From assembly GCA_017413025.1 (NCBI GenBank), contig JAFPVE010000014.1, positions 1 through 33,542 of the forward strand: 33,542 nucleotides of DNA, read 5' to 3'. The notes under the pieces were generated by a model. It saw nothing but the letters and a program-made list of their open reading frames with translations. It did not search any database and was not told the DNA's origin. Position 1 is the stretch's first letter; each line of letters starts with the position of its first letter. This DNA comes from Acetobacter sp. (GTDB taxonomy: Bacteria > Pseudomonadota > Alphaproteobacteria > Acetobacterales > Acetobacteraceae). The position numbers and the translations under genes were made by a program. Positions 7,597 through 16,565 of this stretch are shown here, in pieces.

Positions 7597-9987
7597 TTAA
7601 AGCATATGCCTGCATGATTTCCAACGATTAAGTAATAAAGAATTACTTACAACAGAAACAGAGCTCATCGCCATAGCTGCACTGGCGACAGCAGGAACGA
7701 GATAGCCCGACATCGCCAACGGCAAACCTAAAATATTATAGCCAAAGGCAAAAAACAGATTTTGCCATATTTTACGCACTGTTGCATGAGAAAGTGAAAT
7801 AGCATCTTCGACGGCTAGAAGATTACTATGCATGAGGACAATATCCGCTGTTTCTAAAGCCACATCAACCCCTGCGCCAATAGCAAAACCCACATCAGCC
7901 GATGCAAGAGCAGGGGCATCATTCAAACCATCACCAACCATACCAACAGAATGTTTTTCTCTTTTTAAGCGATCTACCACAGCGGCTTTTTCGCTTGGAA
8001 GAACACCTGAATACACGTCATCAATACCCACCTGATCTCCAACAACACGTGCAACACGCGCATTATCACCTGTTAACATAATCATATGAAGGCCACGTTG
8101 CTTAAAAGCCTTCACAGCTGAAAAGGCTTCCGGTCGAATTTGATCAGCTAAAGCAAAATAGCCAACACTCTGTTTTTCACAAGCTACGCCAATAGCTGTA
8201 AAACCTTTTTCTTGCCAACTCTGGATAAGGGATTCATCGACAATACAACCCAATTCTGTCAGAAAATGAGGTGATCCAAGGGCAATCTGTTGCCCTTGTA
8301 GCACACCCGTAACCCCAAGCCCCGGCATAGCTTGAAAATCGTCTATGGCAGGTGCTGTAATCCCTTTTTGAGTAATATAATCAACAAGAGCACGTGCCAA
8401 AGGATGCTCTGAATTTCGTTCTAATGCACATGCAAATGTTAATAATTGTATCTCTTCCCAGCCCTCACATGGTTTTATAGCCACAACACTCGGTTTTCCT
8501 AAAGTTAATGTGCCTGTTTTATCTGTCACTAACGCTGTAAGACGGCATGCCTGCTCTAACGCATGAACATTTCTAAATAAAATACCCTCCCGCGCCCCAA
8601 GCGCTGTACCAACCATAATAGCTGTAGGTGTTGCCAACCCAAAAGAGCAAGGACATGCAACGACTAAAACTGCAACGGCATCCAATACACTACGGCTTAA
8701 ATCACCTCCAATGATCCACCACATCACAAAAGTTAAAGCAGAAAGCCCTAAAACAGCCTGAACAAATATTGCAGAAATTTTATCCACCAATCGTTGCACG
8801 TGTGCCTTGCTTCCTTGTGCCTCTTGCACCATACGCACAATGCTGGCTAATACCGTTTGCGAACCAATTTGTGTTGCTTCTACACGCAGTGTACCTGTTT
8901 GATTGAGGGTACCGGCATAGACATTTGTCCCCTCTTTTTTAACAACGGGTAAACTTTCCCCTGTTAACATAGATTCGTTAAGCTCAGAAATACCGGAAAG
9001 AACAACCCCATCGACAGGTACTGATTCTCCCGGACGAACAACAAAAATATCGCCAACAACGATGTGTGAAACAGGTTTATCAATTTCTTCTCCCTGTTGT
9101 TCTACATGAGCAACACGGGGTTGAAGTTTTAAGAGGCTTTTCATGCCCTCTCTCGCATGCGCACGCGCTCTACTTTCAAGCACACGACCTAATAAAACAA
9201 ACGTCACAACAAAAACACCTGATTCAAAAAAAACAGGTTGTTGGAAATTAAAAATTGTCACGATACTACTAAACAGCCACGCAATATCGGCACCCGTCAC
9301 AATAAGAACATCCATTGTTGCTGTGCCTGTTTTAATAGCGTGCCAAGCCGCACTATGCAAACCACGCCCACACCAAAATATAATGATCGCTGCCATAATC
9401 AGCTGAATCATTCTAGACATTTCTAATTGGTGTATACCTAACATAACACCAACCATTTGTCCTAAAAATGGCAGTGTAAACAAAGCGGCGAATAAAAAAT
9501 TACGTAATCGAGATCGCCACTCTATCATATGAGAGTCGATCTGTTCGTCTTCTTCCTCTGCTGTAGAAACAGGATTATAGACTGCTGCCTCATATCCCCC
9601 TTTTTCAACAGCCTCAACCAAAGAAGCAACAGTGACACAACCTGCAATAAATTGAATATGGGCGCGTTCTGTCACAAGAGACACTGATGCCTGCACAGAA
9701 GGCAACGCGTTAAGCAGTTTTTCTACTTTATTCACACAAGAAGCACAGCTTAAACCCGTTATAGTAAGGTCAACACTATCAAAAACAACAGTAAACCCTG
9801 CTTTTTCGACAGTCGCAAGCACATCTTCTATGCTTTTTTTCCCTTCAGGAATACTCGCTTGTACCCGTGTTGTTGCAAAATTCACAGAAGCCTGTACATT
9901 CTCTAATTGGTTTAATAATTTTTCCAACCTCACAGCACAACTTGTACATGACATGCCTTCTACTAAAAAATTTATGGTTTGAACCAT
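7597..9987 (-). CDS. copA: Cu(I)-exporting P1B-type ATPase
   Basis: Inner-membrane ATPase that pumps monovalent copper out of the cytoplasm. The 796-residue protein has two N-terminal heavy-metal domains, with CxxC at residues 14-17 (GMSCTSC) and 81-84 (GLSCASC). These are followed by paired helices, the TGES actuator loop, the CPC metal site in [12 protein letters not shown], the phosphorylation motif DKTGTLT, SEHPLA, and the hinge [11 protein letters not shown]. The last helices carry YN (FGYNILG) and MSS ([13 protein letters not shown]), the Cu(I) group P1B-1 signature. A TTG seven codons upstream is in frame, but AGAGGAG eight bases before the ATG at 9987 decides the start. It follows the feo genes on the same strand after only 45 bp. 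No CueR site was seen directly upstream. Confidence 0.95.
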   Translation of the reverse strand: MVQTINFLVEGMSCTSCAVRLEKLLNQLENVQASVNFATTRVQASIPEGKKSIEDVLATVEKAGFTVVFDSVDLTITGLSCASCVNKVEKLLNALPSVQASVSLVTERAHIQFIAGCVTVASLVEAVEKGGYEAAVYNPVSTAEEEDEQIDSHMIEWRSRLRNFLFAALFTLPFLGQMVGVMLGIHQLEMSRMIQLIMAAIIIFWCGRGLHSAAWHAIKTGTATMDVLIVTGADIAWLFSSIVTIFNFQQPVFFESGVFVVTFVLLGRVLESRARAHAREGMKSLLKLQPRVAHVEQQGEEIDKPVSHIVVGDIFVVRPGESVPVDGVVLSGISELNESMLTGESLPVVKKEGTNVYAGTLNQTGTLRVEATQIGSQTVLASIVRMVQEAQGSKAHVQRLVDKISAIFVQAVLGLSALTFVMWWIIGGDLSRSVLDAVAVLVVACPCSFGLATPTAIMVGTALGAREGILFRNVHALEQACRLTALVTDKTGTLTLGKPSVVAIKPCEGWEEIQLLTFACALERNSEHPLARALVDYITQKGITAPAIDDFQAMPGLGVTGVLQGQQIALGSPHFLTELGCIVDESLIQSWQEKGFTAIGVACEKQSVGYFALADQIRPEAFSAVKAFKQRGLHMIMLTGDNARVARVVGDQVGIDDVYSGVLPSEKAAVVDRLKREKHSVGMVGDGLNDAPALASADVGFAIGAGVDVALETADIVLMHSNLLAVEDAISLSHATVRKIWQNLFFAFGYNILGLPLAMSGYLVPAVASAAMAMSSVSVVSNSLLLNRWKSCRHML

Positions 9988-10032
9988 TTCCTCAACTCCT
10001 CTGCGCAAAATAAAAAAACTCTCTCCTTTTAC

Positions 10033-10248
10033 TCAATGACAATCATGATCACATGATTTACAACTTCCACATCCCCTTAAAAGAGATTGACGTTCTAAAC
10101 GCTTTTGCACATGTGGTAAAATACCCAAACGTTTTAAGAAACCCGCCATTTTCAGGCACAAAACGTTATATCCTTTTGGCATAATTTTTTTAAACCAAAA
10201 AAACACACATATTAACACCACAACGCCTGTTATTATCCACTGTAACAT
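10033..10248 (-). CDS. Small FeoB-associated membrane protein with Cys-rich tail
   Basis: A 71-residue protein with one N-terminal transmembrane helix (WIITGVVVLICVFFWF), a basic amphipathic middle, and a C-terminal cluster GCGSCKSCDHDC. This layout matches the small Cys-rich membrane proteins found beside FeoB (FeoB-associated/DUF6587 type), thought to help iron transfer or FeoB assembly. The start ATG at 10248 has GGAG eight bases upstream, and it begins 17 bp after the feoB stop. A longer in-frame reading extends into feoB but lacks such a signal. Five Cys and two His close together at the end could bind Fe or another soft metal. Its place between feoB and copA leaves a copper role open. 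Confidence 0.8.
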   Translation of the reverse strand: MLQWIITGVVVLICVFFWFKKIMPKGYNVLCLKMAGFLKRLGILPHVQKRLERQSLLRGCGSCKSCDHDCH

Positions 10249-10265
10249 AGGTATATCTCCCTTAA

Positions 10266-12125
10266 CTACCCCATGAACAAACCTGTAATACGATACACCA
10301 AAAACGCAGCAATATATGCAAGAGCAAACAAATAAACCACTGTTATCATAACCATTCGCCACGAACCGGTTTCTCGACGAATAACGGCTAACGTAGAAAG
10401 ACATTGTGGCGCATAAACATACCAAGCCAACAAGGAAAACGCCGTTGCTAATCCCCATTGTGCTGATAGTAACGGTATCAAACTCCCAGAAATATCATTC
10501 TCAGAAGCTGCAATCGCATAGACTGTCCCTAAAGCACCAACTGCCACTTCCCGAGCGGCAAGCCCCACAATAAGGGCGACACAAATTTGCCAATTAAACC
10601 CAATAGGGCTAAAAATGGGCACAAGTATATGCCCTATACGCCCGGCTAAACTCCACTCTAAAGCTGTCCCCGTTGATCCTGACGGTGGTGCAGGAAAACT
10701 AGAAAGTGCCCAAAGAATAATACTTAAACTAACAATAATTGTTCCCACGCGAGAAAGAAAAATTTTCGCTCTTTGCCATAGTCCTAATAGCAAATTACGC
10801 AAGCTTGGCCAATGATAATGAGGCAGCTCCATAAGTAAAAAACGTTCTTCTCCACCTTTTTTAAGAAGACGTGCAACGATAAATGCACTTAAAATACCGA
10901 CAATGTAGAGTACGAATAAAACAAGACCCTGTAAATTAAACACCCCTATAACAGATTTATTAGGAATAAAAGCACCGATAAGCAAAGCATAAATAGGAAG
11001 CCGTGCCGAACATGTCATTAACGGTGCGATCAAAATCGTGACAATTCTGTCACGTGTATGTTGAATCGTCCGCGTTGCCATAATACCCGGAACAGCACAA
11101 GCAAAACTCGACAATAATGGAATAAAAGAGCGCCCTCCAAGCCCTGCACACCCCATAAAACAATCAAGTAAAAATGCAGCACGTGGTAAATAACCTGACT
11201 CTTCTAAAGCCAAAATCCATAAAAATAAAATCAGAATTTGCGGTAAAAAAACAACAACTGTCCCTGCCCCTCCAATGACACCGTCGACAACTAACCCCCG
11301 TAATGGTCCTTCAGGTATAAGAGTACTAACTAAAATGCCCAGTCTATTTATTGAATCTTGAAGCATATCCATAAAAGGCTGTGCCCAAGAAAACACAGCC
11401 TGAAACATAATAAATAACAAGAATGAAAGAATTATCATTCCCCAAATAGGATGTAATACCCAACGATCTAAAACATCCTCCAATTTGACGGCAAGAGGGC
11501 GATCACGCGTAACACACGTTTCTAAAATTTTACGCACACGATCATGCACACAAGAAGAATTTTCTAAAATAACCGATGAGTTTAGCTTTGGTAAGTGCAA
11601 CACACCTTGCTGTGGCATCATTTCATCTAAAAGAGTGATAAGGTTTTTTGCACCGCCATTACGTACCCCAACTGTTGTCACAACGGGAACACCTAACTCA
11701 CTCTGAAGCCTCGGCACATCAATACGAATCCCGTATTTTTCTAAAACATCTACCATATTAAGCACGACCACTAACGGACGCCCTAATTGAAGAAGCTCTA
11801 ATAAAAAACGCAAATGAAGACGTAAGTTTGTTGCTGCTACAACACAAATCAACAAATCAGGGGCAGGTTCCCCCTTATAACGTCCCATACACACATCCCT
11901 CGTTACAGCCTCATCAGGACTTGTTGCCAAAAGGCTATATGTTCCGGGCAGATCTAATACTTGCAACTTACGCCCATGAGGTGTTACGAGATAACCGCTT
12001 TTCCGCTCAACCGTCACACCCGCATAATTAGCGACTTTCTGCCGACTCCCTGTCAGCTGATTAAAAAGAGCTGTCTTACCACAGTTTGGATTACCGACTA
12101 ATGCTATACGCAATGGTTTTGCCAT
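10266..12125 (-). CDS. feoB: Ferrous iron transporter FeoB
   Basis: Inner-membrane Fe(II) uptake protein with an N-terminal G domain. Visible are G1 GNPNCGKT (residues 11-18), G2 GVTVERK, G3 DLPGTYSL and G4 NMVD, then Gate-type helices with conserved Cys (SFACAVPG, LMTCSARLP). At about 619 residues it is well short of E. coli FeoB (773), consistent with a compact C-terminal region. Two starts are possible. ATG at 12125 gives the family-like N-terminus MAKPLRIALVG and has GGTGAT four bases upstream. The adjacent ATGs at 12143 and 12140 would add six or five residues but have only a G-run close by. I prefer 12125. It lies downstream of feoA and upstream of the Cys-rich protein, forming one transcription unit. 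Confidence 0.95.
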   Translation of the reverse strand: MAKPLRIALVGNPNCGKTALFNQLTGSRQKVANYAGVTVERKSGYLVTPHGRKLQVLDLPGTYSLLATSPDEAVTRDVCMGRYKGEPAPDLLICVVAATNLRLHLRFLLELLQLGRPLVVVLNMVDVLEKYGIRIDVPRLQSELGVPVVTTVGVRNGGAKNLITLLDEMMPQQGVLHLPKLNSSVILENSSCVHDRVRKILETCVTRDRPLAVKLEDVLDRWVLHPIWGMIILSFLLFIMFQAVFSWAQPFMDMLQDSINRLGILVSTLIPEGPLRGLVVDGVIGGAGTVVVFLPQILILFLWILALEESGYLPRAAFLLDCFMGCAGLGGRSFIPLLSSFACAVPGIMATRTIQHTRDRIVTILIAPLMTCSARLPIYALLIGAFIPNKSVIGVFNLQGLVLFVLYIVGILSAFIVARLLKKGGEERFLLMELPHYHWPSLRNLLLGLWQRAKIFLSRVGTIIVSLSIILWALSSFPAPPSGSTGTALEWSLAGRIGHILVPIFSPIGFNWQICVALIVGLAAREVAVGALGTVYAIAASENDISGSLIPLLSAQWGLATAFSLLAWYVYAPQCLSTLAVIRRETGSWRMVMITVVYLFALAYIAAFLVYRITGLFMG

Positions 12126-12190
12126 AACATCACCGACCATCATTCCCCCCGTGACATAGAAAATTCAAAAAATCAGAATAGTGAGTATGG

Positions 12191-12520
12191 CTAACGCAAA
12201 ATAACACGACGAGCTTCAGAACTCCGCAAAGCAAAACGAGTAAACCCAATTTCTACAGCTATTGGATCTTTTCCTAATGGACAATATGCAATCACTTTAA
12301 CAGGTTCACCGGGAACAAAACCTAATTCCTCTAATCTTTTTGCGATCATATCTTGAGGGAAAAGTGCCTCTACGTGGTCAACAACACCACTATGATACAA
12401 CGGAAGCGTATTGAGGGGTTTTTTTTGCTCATTTCTTTTTTCATGATATAAACTTTTCGCCTGTGTTGATAATTTCACAGGTATATGTCTTTTTTTTAGG
12501 AACACTTGACGAAAACACAT
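12191..12520 (-). CDS. feoA: FeoA-like SH3-fold iron transport accessory protein
   Basis: Small cytoplasmic partner of FeoB. The FeoA core spans about the last 75 residues (LNTLPLYHSGVVDHVE to SEARRVILR) and includes RLEELGFVPGEPVKV, the usual beta-barrel consensus. The frame extends about 35 residues upstream of the core as a basic, Lys-rich segment back to ATG at 12520, unusual for FeoA proteins of about 75-85 residues. That ATG has no ribosome-binding site. A strong purine run (AGGGGAGGAGAGG) lies farther upstream, around 12556-12569, but no ATG or GTG follows it at proper distance. The start is therefore uncertain; a TTG at 12535 or an internal start are alternatives. First gene of the feo-copA unit. 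Confidence 0.85.
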   Translation of the reverse strand: MCFRQVFLKKRHIPVKLSTQAKSLYHEKRNEQKKPLNTLPLYHSGVVDHVEALFPQDMIAKRLEELGFVPGEPVKVIAYCPLGKDPIAVEIGFTRFALRSSEARRVILR

Positions 12521-12593
12521 GAAAAAAGAGAACAAATTCTTGAGAAGTTTACGAATCCTCTCCTCCCCTTCTAAACATTACAAAAAGACTTTT

Positions 12594-12622
12594 TTTATAG
12601 CCTCCACAAAAAGATACCTCAA
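12594..12622 (-). promoter_or_regulatory. Putative sigma-70 promoter of the feo-copA unit
   Basis: On the minus strand TTGAGG (12617-12622), a 17-bp spacer and TATAAA (12594-12599) form a near-consensus promoter. The expected start of transcription is near 12587, giving a leader of about 65 bases before feoA. I saw no convincing Fur box over it, although iron control would be expected. Confidence 0.5.
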
Positions 12623-12703
12623 CAGCCTTAATAAATCGTGACAGACATACAAATCTCATGATATTAAGTTTAGGTTTAACTCTATACTAACTCAAGGGTT
12701 ATG

Positions 12704-12732
12704 TTGTAATAAAGGTAGTAGCTTATTCACAA
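12704..12732. other. Imperfect inverted repeat in the feoA / typA divergent spacer
   Basis: TTGTAATAA and TTATTCACAA face each other across a 10-bp centre in the 301-bp gap between feoA and typA. It may be an operator or a transcript hairpin. The right arm contains TTATTCACA, which fits the loose DnaA-box pattern, but it stands alone. A possible plus-strand promoter for typA is TTACAG, 17 bp, TAACAT just upstream of the gene. Nothing else definite was seen in the gap. Confidence 0.3.
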
Positions 12733-12821
12733 CAACGCAACAGTTACTATACAACAGCGTTACAGTATTTCTCCTGTGATACTAACATAATTTATTTATC
12801 AAAAAATTAGGTTTACCTCTT

Positions 12822-14630
12822 ATGGATATCCGTAATATCGCCATCATTGCCCATGTTGACCATGGAAAAACAACACTTGTTGATGAACTCCTTAAACAAT
12901 CAGGTACTTTTCGAGAAAATCAGACTGTTACCGAACGGGCTATGGATAGTAATGACCTGGAGCGTGAACGAGGTATTACTATTCTTGCAAAATGTACCTC
13001 AGTTGTTTGGAACAACACGCGCATTAACATTATAGATACACCTGGACACGCCGATTTTGGTGGTGAGGTTGAACGTATTCTTAGTATGGTGGATGGGGCA
13101 ATTGTGCTCGTGGACTCCGCAGAGGGTGCTCTACCCCAGACAAAATTTGTTGTTGGGAAAGCGTTAGCACGTGGTTTAAAACCTATTGTTGTCATCAATA
13201 AAATTGACCGCAGCGACGCGCGCCCCGATGAAGTACATAATGAGATTTTTGACTTATTTGCCGCCCTCGGAGCAAATGACGAACAACTTGATTTTCCCAT
13301 GCTTTATGCTTCTGGACGTCAAGGCTGGGCTGATGAAACGCTTAATGGACCACGTAAAACTCTTGTTCCTATGTTTGAACTCATTGTGCGCCATGTCCCC
13401 CCTCCAGCACTTGATAAGCATAAACCTTTTGCTATGACAGCGACAATTCTTGAAAGTGATAGTTTTTTAGGGCGCATTCTCACGGGTCGTGTTGAGCAAG
13501 GAAGTGCACGCGTCAATATGCCTGTTAAAGTCTTACGTGCTGATGGCACAGTTGTGGAATCTGGTCGTCTCACAAAATTACTTTCGTTCCGCGGACTTGA
13601 ACGCATTCCTGTTGAAGAAGTACACGCTGGCGATATTGTTGCTGTTGCAGGTCTCTCACAAGCCACGATTCCTGACACTATCGCTGCCCATGAACAGGAA
13701 GTACCTCTTCAGGCAATTCCCGTAGACCCGCCTACTCTCTCTATGACATTCCGCATCAATGATGGACCGTTAGGAGGTCGTGAAGGTAAAAAAGTAACTT
13801 CTCGCCAAATTCGCGATAGATTGCTAAAGGAAAAAGAAAGTAATATTGCCATCCATGTCACAGAAAGCTCTGAAAGTGAAGCTTTTGAAGTGGCTGGACG
13901 CGGGGAACTTCAATTAGGGGTTCTGATTGAAACCATGCGTCGTGAAGGATTTGAGTTGACAATTGGGCGCCCACGTGTTCTTTTCCGTGTTGATGAAAGC
14001 ACTGGAGAACGTCAAGAACCCTACGAAGAAGTAATTATCGATGTTGACGAACCTTATTCTGGTATCGTTGTTGAAAAGATGTCTTTACGCAAAGGACAAA
14101 TGCAAGATATGCGCCCCTTCGGAAGCGATAAACTACGGCTTACATTCATTATTCCTTCGCGGGGTCTTATTGGGTACCATAGTGAATTTCTTACAGACAC
14201 ACGAGGCACAGGCCTTATGAATCGTTTATTTTCACACTATGGATCTTATGCGGGATCCGTAGAAAGTCGTCGCAATGGCTCTCTTATCTCTATGGAAAAT
14301 GGTACAGCCACACAATACTCATTGTTTTCTTTACAAGACCGCGGCGTATTGTTTATAGATGCTGGAGAAACCGTTTACCAAGGTATGATCATCGGACAAC
14401 ACTCTCGCGAAAATGATCTTGAAGTCAATCCTATTCGTGAAAAGAAACTTACCAATATACGTGCTGCAGGTAAAGATGAGGCGTTACTTTTAACCCCACC
14501 ACGCCGTATGTCTTTAGAACAAGCCATTGCTTATATTGAAGACGATGAACTAATAGAAGTCACCCCTTCAGCTATTCGCTTACGGAAACGTTACCTTTCC
14601 CCTCATGAACGAAAAAAATATGCCTATTAA
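12822..14630 (+). CDS. typA: Ribosome-associated translational GTPase TypA/BipA
   Basis: EF-G-like GTPase that acts on ribosomes, supporting 50S assembly and stress or low-temperature growth. The 602-residue length is normal. G motifs are AHVDHGKTT (residues 10-18), the switch II segment [14 protein letters not shown] and NKIDR. These are followed by domain II, the III/V domains and the BipA-specific C-terminal domain ([30 protein letters not shown] and [16 protein letters not shown]). It starts with ATG 22 bases after a poor AGG signal. It is a single gene, divergent from feoA, followed by a hairpin. Identification is secure. Confidence 0.96.
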   Translation: MDIRNIAIIAHVDHGKTTLVDELLKQSGTFRENQTVTERAMDSNDLERERGITILAKCTSVVWNNTRINIIDTPGHADFGGEVERILSMVDGAIVLVDSAEGALPQTKFVVGKALARGLKPIVVINKIDRSDARPDEVHNEIFDLFAALGANDEQLDFPMLYASGRQGWADETLNGPRKTLVPMFELIVRHVPPPALDKHKPFAMTATILESDSFLGRILTGRVEQGSARVNMPVKVLRADGTVVESGRLTKLLSFRGLERIPVEEVHAGDIVAVAGLSQATIPDTIAAHEQEVPLQAIPVDPPTLSMTFRINDGPLGGREGKKVTSRQIRDRLLKEKESNIAIHVTESSESEAFEVAGRGELQLGVLIETMRREGFELTIGRPRVLFRVDESTGERQEPYEEVIIDVDEPYSGIVVEKMSLRKGQMQDMRPFGSDKLRLTFIIPSRGLIGYHSEFLTDTRGTGLMNRLFSHYGSYAGSVESRRNGSLISMENGTATQYSLFSLQDRGVLFIDAGETVYQGMIIGQHSRENDLEVNPIREKKLTNIRAAGKDEALLLTPPRRMSLEQAIAYIEDDELIEVTPSAIRLRKRYLSPHERKKYAY

Positions 14631-14646
14631 ATGCGTCAATACCAAT

Positions 14647-14681
14647 AAATGTTATTTCCGTAATACAAGGAAATAACATTT
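14647..14681 (+). terminator. Hairpin after typA, likely terminator
   Basis: A perfect 13-bp stem (AAATGTTATTTCC / GGAAATAACATTT) with a 9-base loop lies 16 bp after the typA stop. The stem is AT-rich and the trailing T-run is only four bases, so termination may be weak, or the hairpin may stabilise the 3' end. Confidence 0.6.
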
Positions 14682-14731
14682 TAATGTTCGTCTGATGTTT
14701 GCACAGTTAATCAAAATACAAAAGCCTCCTA

Positions 14732-14755
14732 ACATAACTTAACCGTAAGTTATGT
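14732..14755. promoter_or_regulatory. 24-bp palindrome between typA and the Ala/Pro-rich gene
   Basis: ACATAACTTA-ACCG-TAAGTTATGT is a perfect 10-bp inverted repeat with a 4-base centre. No T-run follows, so an operator is more likely than a terminator. It sits in a 478-bp gap (14631-15108) that otherwise holds the typA hairpin and one promoter candidate; no convincing open frame was seen there. Confidence 0.45.
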
Positions 14756-14954
14756 ATCATAAAGTGTTTTAATCAATAAATTATATCTTAACATTTGTCA
14801 ATCTACTTTTTCCTCCATATCTGGAATACTTCTATTGTCTAGAACACAAACAGATAAAACGACAATAAATATAAGCCATAGGAAAAATTATTGGAGGAAA
14901 AGACATTATAGACAATATCACCTATGCGCTGTTTATTATTGCACGTTTTTTTTA

Positions 14955-14983
14955 TTGACATTTTAATCTAGGCACCTCATAAG
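14955..14983 (+). promoter_or_regulatory. Candidate promoter for the Ala/Pro/His-rich protein gene
   Basis: A consensus -35 TTGACA (14955-14960), a 17-bp spacer and CATAAG (14978-14983) as a 4/6 match to the -10. It implies a leader of about 120 bases before the ATG at 15109, which has CGGAGA upstream. The long leader could carry post-transcriptional control. Confidence 0.45.
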
Positions 14984-15108
14984 AGAATTATGCTTAATAA
15001 TTTAAGTATGCTACTCGTTGAGATTCTATATGTAAAGGAAACCAAACATCTTTACACGGGATTTAAACGAAAGTAGGTCTCTTTTTAATATCTCGGAGAA
15101 ACTAGAAA

Positions 15109-15369
15109 ATGACTTCTCGTAGTTTATTTGCGGCTTTATCCGCTGTTGTTCTCTTTAGTGCTGCTGCTCCTTCTTTTGCGCAAGGTGGTGCTGCTGCTCC
15201 TGCTGCACCGGCTGCACCGGCTGCTCCTGCTGCACCGGCTGCTCCTGCTGCACCGGCTGCTCCGGCTGCTCCTGCTGCACCGGCGAATTCTGGAAATCAC
15301 CACAAACACCACCACAAACATCATCATAAAAAGGGTGCTGACTCTAACGCTGCTAAGGCTGCTAAATAG
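15109..15369 (+). CDS. Secreted Ala/Pro-repeat, His/Lys-rich protein (acid-shock-protein-like composition)
   Basis: An 86-residue exported protein. Residues 1-24 form a clear Sec signal peptide (basic start, hydrophobic LFAALSAVVLFSAAA, cleavage after PSFA). The mature part is ten AAP tripeptides followed by HHKHHHKHHHKK and an Ala/Lys tail. Composition and order resemble enterobacterial acid-shock protein Asr (signal peptide, Ala/Pro-rich, His/Lys-rich), a periplasmic intrinsically disordered protein. That is a compositional analogy, not demonstrated homology. The His/Lys block could buffer protons or bind Zn, Cu or Ni. GGAG lies 11 bases before the ATG. It is a single-gene unit with its own promoter candidate and a strong terminator, suggesting separate and possibly high expression. 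Confidence 0.75.
   Translation: MTSRSLFAALSAVVLFSAAAPSFAQGGAAAPAAPAAPAAPAAPAAPAAPAAPAAPAAPANSGNHHKHHHKHHHKKGADSNAAKAAK
15193..15282 (+). repeat. Ten in-frame 9-bp units encoding Ala-Ala-Pro
   Basis: Units alternate mainly between GCTGCTCCT and GCTGCACCG, giving a partial 18-bp higher-order period. Because units are multiples of three, copy-number change would lengthen or shorten the protein without shifting the frame. Confidence 0.9.
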
Positions 15370-15429
15370 TCTTCCTTCAAGCAAATCTCTAGAGTGTTAC
15401 ACTGTCAAGCAGTGTACGGTGTGGTTTTC

Positions 15430-15468
15430 AAAGGGCTGGTGCAGATCAAACATGCGTCAGCCCTTTTT
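15430..15468 (+). terminator. Strong rho-independent terminator after the Ala/Pro/His-rich gene
   Basis: AAAGGGCTG at 15430-15438 pairs perfectly with CAGCCCTTT at 15458-15466. The stem continues inward with GTGCA/TGCGT (two G-U pairs) around a 9-base loop, and the 3' side runs into TTTTT (15464-15468). It lies 61 bp past the stop. Confidence 0.85.
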
Positions 15469-15550
15469 GAAAAAACCGCTATTATCTCCGCATCTACAAA
15501 ACGTAGATATTATCGTGTACAACAACTCATTAAGCTTATTTAATCCTCGT

Positions 15551-15582
15551 AAAAATAATAGAACTTTCTGTAAAGAAGTTCT
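15551..15582 (-). terminator. Terminator for the convergent SH3-like gene
   Basis: On the minus strand AGAACTT and AAGTTCT form a 7-bp stem around a short loop, followed by ATTATTTTT. It lies about 60 bp past the stop of the SH3-like gene and pairs functionally with the plus-strand terminator at 15430-15468 in the convergent gap. Confidence 0.55.
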
Positions 15583-15640
15583 TACAATCTTTTAATAAAT
15601 TCGTCTGGGTATGCTAAAAAGTAGTGGTTATTAATAAGAT

Positions 15641-16540
15641 CTACCCAACACTTTCTCCATTATCCACCCCCCAAATATCTTTACGTATAACCCACCCTGT
15701 ATATTGCTGGACAGAGACCTCACACCAAGGGGAATCTGCCTTACATTTTTTAATGCTCCCTACCGTACCAGGTTGCAATATAGCCACAATAGGTGCTGTA
15801 TTTTGCGCACTCTGATACATAAAGACAACACCCCGCATAGCGCGCGCTTGGGATTGGTTTAGAACATAACCAACTTCGCGACTTCTTGTATGACCAGACA
15901 GATTCAGTTTATTCCCCTTTGAAGAAGTCTGATCAGAAAGTGCTGTTTTATCACCCGGTACCAAAAAGTCACGATTATTCACAAGTATTGCTTGCTGTAT
16001 CCATCCTTTTTGCCCGGTTGAATCTTCAACAAGACGCCACGTATCAAATTCCCGCTCTATGCGCACAGGTAAGCCCCGACGATGGTATACCCAAAGAATA
16101 GGAAAACGTTCTCCTGGTCCAACCCGCATATTCACTTCATCAGCACGTAAAGCTGCATAACGTGGTAAAGGGAGCCCTGTTACGGTCCCTTTTGTTACCT
16201 TCTCTGTATGGTCAACAGCCGTAGTTGGCGGTAAATTCTCTGCAGGTACTGCTGATGCCTGAGTTGGCGTTGTAAGTACAGAAGCCGCTGAAGCAGCAAC
16301 CGCTGTTAAGGCAACCCCCGTCGCTGCAACGGCAACGTGATGCCGAAGATGTTTTTTATTATTTCCACGCTGTTTTATGTGAGAGTGCCCCATATAAGCA
16401 TGCCTCTTAACATGCAAAATAGTGTGATGATGATGTTTTTCTAAAGCAGAGGCGGAAAACACTGGCATCACAGTCACGTAACCTAATACGCATAAAAAAA
16501 GCCTAAACTGACTTGATTTTGAAAAAGAATAAACAGACAT
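15641..16540 (-). CDS. Exported SH3-like domain protein with His-rich N-terminal region
   Basis: A 299-residue envelope protein. The N-terminus has a hydrophobic signal segment (LFLCVLGYVTVMPVFSASA), then a His-rich stretch (EKHHHH, GHSH, HLRHH) and a second hydrophobic run (VAVAATGVALTAVAASAA). The second half has two bacterial SH3-like units. The first starts RYAALRADEVNMRVGPGERFP and runs to GWIQQA. The second runs to SPWCEVSVQQYTGWVIRKDIWGV. Alphaproteobacterial proteins of this type probably bind peptidoglycan. ATG at 16540 is chosen because GGGGTG lies seven bases upstream; in-frame ATGs at 16555 and 16600 lack such a signal. The His-rich, double-hydrophobic N-terminal half is unlike most relatives. 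It is downstream of the moeB-dsrE pair on the same strand. Confidence 0.8.
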   Translation of the reverse strand: MSVYSFSKSSQFRLFLCVLGYVTVMPVFSASALEKHHHHTILHVKRHAYMGHSHIKQRGNNKKHLRHHVAVAATGVALTAVAASAASVLTTPTQASAVPAENLPPTTAVDHTEKVTKGTVTGLPLPRYAALRADEVNMRVGPGERFPILWVYHRRGLPVRIEREFDTWRLVEDSTGQKGWIQQAILVNNRDFLVPGDKTALSDQTSSKGNKLNLSGHTRSREVGYVLNQSQARAMRGVVFMYQSAQNTAPIVAILQPGTVGSIKKCKADSPWCEVSVQQYTGWVIRKDIWGVDNGESVG

Positions 16541-16565
16541 AAAAAAACACCCCATATTGACTGAT

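Noticed and set aside
10249-10458. 141-residue reading of the Cys-rich Feo-associated protein
   Set aside because: The first 70 residues are an alternative frame of feoB; GGAG before ATG 10248 and the normal small size support the short form.
12723-12731. TTATTCACA as a DnaA box and possible replication origin
   Set aside because: Only one copy, no cluster of boxes, no AT-rich unwinding block or origin-type genes; one loose match is expected by chance in an AT-rich window.
12770-12805. TGATA...TATCA around 12777-12800 as a Fur box upstream of typA
   Set aside because: Only the outer five bases match; the centre does not resemble any iron-box consensus and typA is not an expected target.
15136-15384. 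Antisense frame rich in Ser/Arg/Cys opposite the Ala/Pro-rich gene
   Set aside because: It is the complement of the AAP repeat, has no independent start signals, and its composition is forced by the sense codons.
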